Below, piece by piece: positions 57,685 through 64,000 of a DNA stretch of 64,000 nucleotides. How positions within the stretch are numbered: position 1 is the stretch's first letter; every line of letters starts with the position of its first letter. The translations under genes and the position numbers were made by a program. The notes under the pieces were generated by a model. It was not told where the DNA came from and ran no database searches. It saw only the letters and a list, made by a program, of their open reading frames with translations. Location of the stretch: the NCBI RefSeq assembly GCF_000426745.1, contig NZ_KE384564.1, positions 59,392-123,391 on the forward strand, read 5' to 3'. Source of the stretch: Veillonella montpellierensis DSM 17217. Its GTDB lineage: Bacteria > Bacillota > Negativicutes > Veillonellales > Veillonellaceae.

Positions 57685-58074
57685 CCTATCACCCTTTCAT
57701 GCTCACCTACGCATATACGAATGAATCTAAGCATAGATTGCCATGCATCATCACACCATCGCCATCATGCATACCGGTTACTGAAACGTGCCATTAGGTC
57801 CTAGAAATTTTCTCCTTAATGATTGCCCTTATGTTCTATTATGACCTATGATTAACCCTTACGTGCTATCACGGCCACCGTTAGATTCTAAAAGTACGCC
57901 CCTTCACCTAAGTCTGTACTCTTACATCGCAAACGGTTATATCATAATCACCGTCAAATGAGGAAACTTGAACACGCCTAGGCATGTTCTCTCTTGTGGC
58001 GCCTCTTACTGTGCCACCATGTCACAACGTGAGTCTAGCCGAGAAACGTCTAACATACATTACGTAGCAATGAT
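57685..58074. other. Gene-free spacer between MFS and SGNH genes
   Basis: 390 bases without a gene. It contains a near-perfect 20-base palindrome, GAACACGCCTAGGCATGTTC (57970-57989), and next to it GTGGC/GCCAC arms. Neither has a U-run. They lie after the MFS stop and may be a weak terminator. Confidence 0.55.
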
Positions 58075-59349
58075 TTAGCGACTACTACTTTCACGAGTAC
58101 ACGTTTCATAGGTAATTAATTGTTTCGTCATGAACGACATGTAGAGCAATAAGGCCCCAGTAATGGCGAACATTGGTGAAAATCCTAACAACGTAGTAAT
58201 GACGCTGGCAAATAATGGCCCTATCATGCTACCAAATTGTTGTGCCATCGTCGCCATGCCAAACATACGACCGCGGAAACTCGCCTCTGTATGGAGCGTA
58301 ACCGCCGTACTCAAGGATGGGTTAATGCCTACAATACAACAGCCTACTAAAATTTGTAAGGCGCCGAACCAATAAATACCTAGTGGCAACGCTTGTAATA
58401 AAAGTACGACCCCCGTACCAGCTAAGCACCAAGAGATAACTTGGAAATAGCCTTTATGTTCTCCTAAACGAACCCAGAAACTAGTAGTAACAGAACCTGC
58501 TAAACCGCCAACACTCAAAATGGTACCGGAAATCATCGCCGCATGTTCCATGGATCCTTCCATTTCGCCTACGAACAAGGCCAAAATTGGTTGCAACATC
58601 AAAATGGCACATTGCATGGCAAAATATACCCATAATAACCGCACCAGTATATGGTTACTGCGAATCTGTTTCCAGTCGTCTAACAAGGATGTGGAGTGTT
58701 TCTTAGTGGCAGATGCTTCCTCATCAGTCTGATTCGATTGTAACGCTTTCGACGCCACATTCGGTTCCTTTACCCAAAACGCCACCGCCAAGGTGGATAG
58801 AATGACAATAACACCCGACACATAAAATACGGGGCGCATGCCCACTAAACTTTCTACAAAACCACCTAGAAATGGGCCAATGACATTCCCCAGTATAAGC
58901 CCCGTCTGAAAGATGCCGAGCGCCTTTCCTACCCGTCTTTCACTAACGCTAAGCGATACGAGGGTCATCGCCGCTGGCATGAATCCGTTAGCAAATCCTT
59001 GAAAAGCACGCCCCAAGAGTAGTTGCCATGGGTTGGTAACGAGGCCGATGAGTACGTAGGAAATACCGATCGCAATGCCTGCACGAATGGCCATCATTTT
59101 TTTGCCTCGTGCATCCGCCATTTTGCCCCAAATCGGTGCCATAATCCCAGCGATTAAAAAGGTGATGGAAAAGACAACACCTGACCACATGGCCACACTG
59201 CCTTGTGATACGCCTAATTCTAACAAGTACACTGGCAAAAATGGCACTAGCATGGTATAGCACACAGCCAACGCCGACATGGAAATGGTTAATATCCAAA
59301 CGTTTTTCATGCCCCCTAATTCTTTATCTTCTAAATAGTCTTTGTTCAT
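58075..59349 (-). CDS. MFS transporter, drug-efflux type
   Basis: A 424-residue major facilitator protein with twelve predicted helices and a central polar loop (about 195-222). The loop 2-3 motif GKMADARGKKMM and a loop 8-9 counterpart mark the family. LGRAFQGFANGFMPAAM resembles DHA1 multidrug exporters of the TetA/MdtG kind. Substrate unknown. ATG 59349 follows AAGGAG. The Rrf2 gene upstream on the same strand is separated by a terminator. Confidence 0.88.
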   Translation of the reverse strand: MNKDYLEDKELGGMKNVWILTISMSALAVCYTMLVPFLPVYLLELGVSQGSVAMWSGVVFSITFLIAGIMAPIWGKMADARGKKMMAIRAGIAIGISYVLIGLVTNPWQLLLGRAFQGFANGFMPAAMTLVSLSVSERRVGKALGIFQTGLILGNVIGPFLGGFVESLVGMRPVFYVSGVIVILSTLAVAFWVKEPNVASKALQSNQTDEEASATKKHSTSLLDDWKQIRSNHILVRLLWVYFAMQCAILMLQPILALFVGEMEGSMEHAAMISGTILSVGGLAGSVTTSFWVRLGEHKGYFQVISWCLAGTGVVLLLQALPLGIYWFGALQILVGCCIVGINPSLSTAVTLHTEASFRGRMFGMATMAQQFGSMIGPLFASVITTLLGFSPMFAITGALLLYMSFMTKQLITYETCTRESSSR

Positions 59350-59446
59350 ACAATCTCTCCTTCTATCCACTACATCTATCACACTTTATTTCTATCTAAT
59401 CGCATTACACTATAAGAGATGTATAACCTATCCTAGGAATATGTGA

Positions 59447-59487
59447 ATAAAAAACAGTGATATACTATCTTATAGACGTATACCACT
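59447..59487 (-). terminator. Terminator of the second Rrf2 gene
   Basis: AGTGATATA (59456-59464) pairs with TATACCACT (59479-59487, one G-U) around a 14-base loop. Six A residues at 59449-59454 give the U-run on the minus strand. Confidence 0.75.
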
Positions 59488-59590
59488 ATTCACATGAAAC
59501 CTGCAAGGGTAACAGTTAAACTGCTTTCTTCCTCTAGATTGCATAGATTGCAACAGGGCCTATTCACATATTAATTTGTAGGCACTCGCA

Positions 59591-60007
59591 CTATACAGAA
59601 AATTTGCGATCCATCACATCTTGCAAACTAATTTCTTCCATACATTCACGAAAACGAAGCTGCAAATGTGTCCAAAGTGGCATCGTTAAACAGCTATCTG
59701 CACGAGGACATATATCTGCATCATCTTCTAAACAAGCCACTAAGGCGATGGAGTCTTCCGCCGCATTTAGTATTTCGTAAACGTTGTAATCTTTTGGTTC
59801 CCGCGTTAAGCGATAGCCACCATACTTGCCGCGACCACTCTTTACAAATCCCGCAGCACTCAACCGAGCTACAATGCCTTCTAAATATTTATCTGAAATT
59901 TCTTGACGTTCTGCCATTTCACGAATGGATACATTTTTATCTGTTCCATGCTCTGCGATGTCCGCCAAGACACGCAATGCATACCGTCCCTTTGTGGAAA
60001 TCTTCAT
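59591..60007 (-). CDS. Rrf2-family regulator with iron-sulfur-type cysteines (IscR/CymR-like)
   Basis: A 138-residue Rrf2 protein. MKISTKGRYALRVLADIA and the helix ISDKYLEGIVARLSAAGF form the DNA-binding domain; RGKYGGYRLTR is the wing. Three cysteines at about 92-106 (ACLEDDADICPRADSC, spacing 7 and 5) resemble the cluster ligands of IscR. It likely senses iron-sulfur or redox state. No isc/suf genes are in the window. A GAGG site precedes the ATG. It is about half identical to the Cys-less paralogue at 51003. Confidence 0.93.
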   Translation of the reverse strand: MKISTKGRYALRVLADIAEHGTDKNVSIREMAERQEISDKYLEGIVARLSAAGFVKSGRGKYGGYRLTREPKDYNVYEILNAAEDSIALVACLEDDADICPRADSCLTMPLWTHLQLRFRECMEEISLQDVMDRKFSV

Positions 60008-60301
60008 AATCTAAACCTCTATTCACAATCAGCTAATATACAGTATATCGATATGGGGCTGAATCGGTATCATTCCCATCCATATCCTGAACGATGCGCA
60101 ATACAATCATTCATTCGTTACTGTTCTATTATAGCATAAATTCCAACAAGTTAGATATGTATTTATAAAATAAATTCCCCTCCATCACTGTATGGGTCGT
60201 ATCGAAGAATCCTTAGTAAACCATAATTTACTATATACGAAATAGGGTAAGCATGCTACAATAAGATATATTTACGAACAATTTTGCTAGGAGGGTAAAA
60301 A

Positions 60302-61669
60302 ATGTTAGAAAAACTTTTCTCGTTACGAGAAAGAAATACGACTGTTAAAACAGAAATCATTGCTGGATTAACAACATTTATCACAATGGCCTATATTTTA
60401 TTCTTAGCGCCTAACATCTTAGGTATTGCCGGCATGGACAAAGATGCGGTCTTAATCGCTACTGCACTCGGCGGCGGTCTAGTAACCATCGCTATGGGAC
60501 TCATCGTCAATTATCCCATCGCCTTAGCCCCTGGCGTAGGTCTATTAGCATTCTACGCATTTACCGTAGTATTAGGCATGCATATTCCATGGCAAACTGC
60601 CCTAGGTGCCGTTTTTATATCGGGCATGGTCTTTCTCGTATTAACGCTCACTTCCATTCGACAAATGATCGTAAAAGGCATTCCCGCTTCCATGAAAATA
60701 GCCATCACCGTAGGTATCGGCTTATTTATCACGATTATTGGATTAAAATTATCAGGACTGATGACCGTATCCCTATCGTTAAGTCCAGAATCAATGGCCG
60801 CACTCAGTCAATCCCACGGTTCCCTAGTGCCACCAGCGTCTGAAACCTTGCTAACGCTCGGTAACTTTCACGATCCTCATACATTGCTATCCTTATTTGG
60901 CGTTATTATTACCGGTTTATTAATGGCACGCAACGTACAAGGATCCTTACTCATCGGTGTCATCGTTACCACTATCGTGGCGCATGTAACCGGAAATGCT
61001 ACCATTCCTGACAACTTTACTTGCCTCGCTATCCCCGACATGAGCAAAGCGGCGTTTTTTGAATTGGATATACCGAACGCCTTTCATATGGGCTTAATCA
61101 CCATCATCTTTTCTTTCACCTTTGTGGAATTATTCGATTCCATGGGAACATTAATCGGCACCGCTACCAAGGCGAAGATTGCCGATCCTAAAACGGGTTC
61201 TTTCCCAGGCCTTGGCAAAGCTATGACCGTAGACGCTATCGGTGTCAGTGTCGGTTCTTTACTCGGTGCTAGTACGATTACCGCCTTTGTGGAAAGTACG
61301 GCAGGTGTTGGTGCCGGAGGACGCACGGGTTTAACCGCAGTGACTACTGGTATTCTATTTCTATTATGTCTCTTCTTTACCCCATTAATCACCATCGTAC
61401 CAAGTTGTGCTACATCACCAATTTTAATCATCGTCGGTGCCTTAATGATTGGTGCCATTCGCGATATCGACTTTGACGATTGGACAGAAGGGTTCCCTGC
61501 ATTCCTAGTCATTACCTTAATGCCATTCACCTACAGCATTGCTAACGGTATCTCTGCAGGGCTCGTTATCTATCCACTTGTTAAGCTCATCACTGGACGC
61601 GCTAAGGAAGTCAACTGGATTATGTACGTACTCGCCATCTTGGTGTTAATTCGTTATATTGCCTTTTAA
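60302..61669 (+). CDS. NCS2 purine permease, AzgA/PbuG type
   Basis: A 455-residue membrane protein of about 12-14 helices. Family markers: TEIIAGLTTFITMAYILFL (residues 17-35), NYPIALAPGVGLLAFYAF (substrate-site Pro-Gly), FVELFDSMGTLIGTA (about 279-293) and GASTITAFVESTAGVGAGGRTG. AzgA-like members carry adenine, guanine or hypoxanthine. No purine riboswitch could be recognised upstream. A strong TAGGAGGG site precedes the ATG, with an extended -10 TGCTACAAT near 60250. Confidence 0.93.
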   Translation: MLEKLFSLRERNTTVKTEIIAGLTTFITMAYILFLAPNILGIAGMDKDAVLIATALGGGLVTIAMGLIVNYPIALAPGVGLLAFYAFTVVLGMHIPWQTALGAVFISGMVFLVLTLTSIRQMIVKGIPASMKIAITVGIGLFITIIGLKLSGLMTVSLSLSPESMAALSQSHGSLVPPASETLLTLGNFHDPHTLLSLFGVIITGLLMARNVQGSLLIGVIVTTIVAHVTGNATIPDNFTCLAIPDMSKAAFFELDIPNAFHMGLITIIFSFTFVELFDSMGTLIGTATKAKIADPKTGSFPGLGKAMTVDAIGVSVGSLLGASTITAFVESTAGVGAGGRTGLTAVTTGILFLLCLFFTPLITIVPSCATSPILIIVGALMIGAIRDIDFDDWTEGFPAFLVITLMPFTYSIANGISAGLVIYPLVKLITGRAKEVNWIMYVLAILVLIRYIAF

Positions 61670-61946
61670 AAGCTCACGCATTACACGCCTTAGATATCAA
61701 AGCACAATAGAGCCTACCGTACTCTCCTGTTATAGATGCTACCGTTCATCCCTTTATACAAGTATCATCTATGACAAGTGCACGTATCACACACCTATTC
61801 ACACTTTTACATACTCGTACCATAGGCTATGATACAAGTTATGATTGAGTGATGTCCTATGGCGCGATTGAATCGTCAAATAGGCTCTGACCGCCTCGTA
61901 TCCATTACAATCATAGTACATGTCTGATTGCCTATGTAGGAACTAC

Positions 61947-62003
61947 ATATCACCGCCCCGTGCCACTATACCCATTAGTAGCACGAAGCGGTGATATTTT
62001 CTT
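61947..62003 (+). terminator. Terminator between the two permease genes
   Basis: ATATCACCGC (61947-61956) pairs with GCGGTGATAT (61988-61997); an inner GTGC/GCAC adds to it. TTTTCTT follows. It lies in the 469-base spacer 61670-62138, in which I see no gene. Confidence 0.85.
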
Positions 62004-62044
62004 ATAAGGCCTATCGCCGTAATACCTATGAGAAAATATAAATT

Positions 62045-62063
62045 TGTATTTCTCAAAAATACA
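62045..62063. promoter_or_regulatory. Candidate operator of the amino-acid permease
   Basis: A perfect inverted repeat, TGTATTT-5-AAATACA, ends one base before the -35 box of the permease promoter. The regulator is unknown. Confidence 0.5.
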
Positions 62064-62064
62064 T

Positions 62065-62093
62065 TTGACTTTTATCGGTGGATACTTTATCAT
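62065..62093 (+). promoter_or_regulatory. Promoter of the amino-acid permease
   Basis: -35 TTGACT (62065-62070), 17-base spacer, -10 TATCAT (62088-62093). Predicted start near 62100, about 39 bases before the ATG. Confidence 0.75.
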
Positions 62094-62138
62094 AAAACAA
62101 TATAGTCATATACTTCATAGTAAAGAGAGGTCTCTAAT

Positions 62139-63488
62139 ATGTCAGAAGAAGAAACGTTACAACGGGGTTTAAAAAATCGGCACGTGCAACTACTCGCCAT
62201 TGGTGGTGCCATCGGAACTGGTTTATTTTTAGGTGCTGGTCGCGCCATCCACTTAGCAGGGCCTTCCATTTTACTCGCCTATGTCATAACTGGTCTTATC
62301 TGTTTTTTTGTCATGCGCGCCTTAGGCGAGCTTCTACTATCCGATGTGAGTAAACATTCTTTCATCGACTTTGTAGAAATGTATTTAGGCGATCGGGCCG
62401 CCTTTATCACTGGTTGGACCTATTGGTTTTGTTGGATTTCTCTCGCCATGGCCGATTTAACCGCCACCGGTTTATACTTTCAGTTTTGGTATCCGTCCAT
62501 ACCGCAATGGATCCCTAGTTTAGTCGTACTCATTCTATTGGTAACCATGAACTTGCGCGCCGTTAAAAATTTTGGAGAAATGGAATTCTGGTTTGCCCTC
62601 ATCAAGGTCATTGCCATTATCGCCCTCATCGTCATCGGCCTACTTATGATTGGTCAAGGTTTTTCCACCAATGTTGGCCCTTCTTCTTTCGTCAATCTAT
62701 GGAGCTATGGTGGATGGTTTCCCAATGGGTATGAAGGATTTATTTTATCCTTTCAAATGGTCGTATTTGCTTTCACCGGCATCGAATTGGTCGGCTTAAC
62801 CGCTGGGGAAACCAAAGATCCTATGAAAGTCATTCCACAAGCGATCAACAACATTCCCCTACGTATCATCCTATTCTATATTGGTTCCTTGGCGATCATT
62901 ATGAGTATCTACCCTTGGACGGCTGTTGATCCTGCCAGAAGTCCCTTTGTAGAAGTATTTAAAGCAGTGGGCATCGTATCCGCCGCAGCTATTGTAAATT
63001 TTGTAGTTCTCACATCGGCTGCATCGGCTTGTAATAGCGGTATTTTTAGTACAGGGCGCATGATTTACGCCTTGGCAAAGAAAGGATATGCACCTAGTGG
63101 CATGCAACGATTGACGAATAGTCACGTACCTTTTCAAGCTACTATTTTTTCTGCCTCCATTCTATTGATGACCGTCATATTAAACTACGTCATGCCAGAA
63201 GCTGTATTTGTCATGATTACTAGTATTTCCACGTTCTGCTTTATGTTCATTTGGGCCATGATGGTAATTTGCCATCTCAAATACCGATGGCAACGCCCTG
63301 AATTAGCACGGACAAATCCGTTCAAAATGCCTTTCTATCCGATTATGAATTATCTGATTCTAGCATTTTTTGTGGGCATTCTCATCATTCTAGCTATCAG
63401 CGAGGAAACACGTATCGCTCTACTCTTTACGCCCGTATGGTTCATCATCCTATGGACATTCTATTCCATGATTAAGCCGAATGACTGA
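62139..63488 (+). CDS. Amino-acid permease of the AAT family (CycA/AroP-like)
   Basis: A 449-residue protein with twelve predicted helices. RGLKNRHVQLLAIGGAIGTG (residues 9-28) is the classic start of the AAT family, with the unwound-helix GGAIGTGLF motif. FTGIELVGLTAGE (about 215-227) marks helix 6. SACNSGIFSTGRMIYALA is typical of the CycA/AroP/LysP group. D-alanine, D-serine or glycine is the most likely substrate class, but this cannot be settled from sequence. AGAGAGG site before the ATG. Confidence 0.9.
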   Translation: MSEEETLQRGLKNRHVQLLAIGGAIGTGLFLGAGRAIHLAGPSILLAYVITGLICFFVMRALGELLLSDVSKHSFIDFVEMYLGDRAAFITGWTYWFCWISLAMADLTATGLYFQFWYPSIPQWIPSLVVLILLVTMNLRAVKNFGEMEFWFALIKVIAIIALIVIGLLMIGQGFSTNVGPSSFVNLWSYGGWFPNGYEGFILSFQMVVFAFTGIELVGLTAGETKDPMKVIPQAINNIPLRIILFYIGSLAIIMSIYPWTAVDPARSPFVEVFKAVGIVSAAAIVNFVVLTSAASACNSGIFSTGRMIYALAKKGYAPSGMQRLTNSHVPFQATIFSASILLMTVILNYVMPEAVFVMITSISTFCFMFIWAMMVICHLKYRWQRPELARTNPFKMPFYPIMNYLILAFFVGILIILAISEETRIALLFTPVWFIILWTFYSMIKPND

Positions 63489-63730
63489 GGGATCCTATCC
63501 CTAATAACCGTCAAAATATACCAGTCAGCATATACCAGTAGCAGTTGATTATCATCCTATTCATATCTTCGTCTACACAAGAACAATCATAATTATTCAA
63601 ATCACGCCATACAATGGTATCTCCCCATGTTGGGATCGAGTTGTCTAACATGGATTGTATAATCATGGTATTATATATATCAAAGATACTTTTATTGGTC
63701 GGCATAACCTTAAGTATTTCTTTCAATCAT

Positions 63731-64000
63731 AACCACCCGTAGAACGGGTGGTTTGCTCTGACCCTATAAGGGTCTTTCTCTAGTGGTAGCCCTCTAAAGA
63801 GGGCATTGAATGATCTGACAACCACTCTATTACCACTGGCTGCCCCCTACTCGGGGGCTTTTCTTTTGCCTATTTTACTGGCTCACCCGTAAACGGGTCG
63901 GTATACTCTTTAAAGTTTAATGTATCTTGTGCTATATCTTCTTGTAGTTGATTGCGAATATACTCTTTTATTGCTCCTTCATATCGTCCTACCGTATCCA
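63731..64000 (-). mobile_element. IS200/IS605-type element, one end (cut by window edge)
   Basis: A cluster of perfect hairpins follows the transposase stop: 63732-63752 (ACCACCCGT/ACGGGTGGT), 63760-63774 (GACCC/GGGTC), 63789-63804 (GCCCTC/GAGGGC) and 63842-63858 (GCCCCC/GGGGGC, followed by TTTTCTTTT on the plus strand). Subterminal hairpins rather than terminal inverted repeats are the mark of IS200/IS605 elements. The exact border, near 63720-63731, cannot be fixed without an empty site. Confidence 0.75.
63870..64000 (-). CDS. tnpA: IS200-type Y1 transposase TnpA, C-terminal part
   Basis: The last 42 codons are visible (stop at 63870-63872). The sequence contains TVGRYEGAIKEYIRNQ, then DIAQDTLNFKEYTDPF, which matches the usual C-terminus of Firmicute IS200 transposases (TVG...IKKYI..Q...DIA.DKLSVKEYEDPF). 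The HUH and catalytic Tyr motifs lie outside the window. Confidence 0.8.
   Translation of the reverse strand, partial: DTVGRYEGAIKEYIRNQLQEDIAQDTLNFKEYTDPFTGEPVK

Noticed and set aside
60180..60301. Search for a purine riboswitch before the NCS2 permease
   Set aside because: None of the conserved purine-riboswitch loops could be found.
63511..63726. Open frame of 71 codons (minus) ending near the amino-acid permease
   Set aside because: It begins with TTG at the border of the IS200 element and lacks a ribosome site. It could be the stump of a gene hit by the element, but nothing identifies it.

Overview
The window reads as chromosome of a Negativicutes bacterium (Veillonellaceae-like, a Firmicute with an outer membrane). 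Firmicute signs are an ylm-type cluster (sepF, yggS, pgeF), a leucine T-box, AAGGAGG ribosome binding sites and a DUF2922/DUF1659 pair. Outer-membrane signs are LOS/LPS-type glycosyltransferases of families 2 and 25, a complete licABCD phosphocholine set and a lipid A/core-type phosphoethanolamine transferase. The genus is an inference from gene content; I ran no search.

Layout. 1-5.1 kb: sepF (cut by the left edge), yggS, pgeF, a B12-binding radical SAM protein and a secreted DUF4198 protein, with a 17-copy TTAC microsatellite between the last two. 5.7-21.7 kb: branched-chain amino acid synthesis on the minus strand. ilvC stands alone. ilvD-ilvA-ilvB-ilvN form an operon behind a leader peptide and attenuator. 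leuA-leuC-leuD-leuB form an operon behind a T-box. A cupin, a copper chaperone, tatA and pgl lie between these operons. 22.3-33.7 kb: surface-glycan locus (licABCD, two GT2, one GT-B, a phosphoethanolamine transferase, two paralogous GT25 genes). The GT25 genes sit between three copies of the same roughly 0.5 kb promoter/terminator spacer. 33.8-40.8 kb: complete F1Fo ATP synthase operon (atpZ-I-B-E-F-H-A-G-D-C). 41.0-46.8 kb: wecB, a WecA/TagO-type transferase, a UPF0210 protein with its ACT partner, and phosphoglucomutase.

After 47 kb both strands are used: ispE-gntR, an alanine/sodium symporter, an Rrf2 regulator beside a FrnE-type thioredoxin-fold protein, a repeat-rich 1.25 kb spacer, panD-panC, DUF2922/DUF1659, a phosphoesterase, an SGNH hydrolase, an MFS transporter, a second Rrf2 regulator, a purine permease and an amino-acid permease. 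The right edge cuts an IS200/IS605-type element.

How the parts fit. The ilv and leu operons share a pathway but appear to sense amino acid supply differently. In ilv, ribosome stalling on an Ile/Leu/Val-rich leader peptide can be paired with a visible antiterminator. In leu, the sensor is a T-box with a probable leucine specifier. Phosphoglucomutase, wecB, wecA and the glycosyltransferases together point to a surface glycan carrying phosphocholine and probably phosphoethanolamine. Repeated cassettes around the GT25 genes and the TTAC tract are candidates for variation between strains. The most interesting structures are the ilv attenuator, the GT25 cassette array, the doubled terminator after the leu T-box and the folded panD leader.
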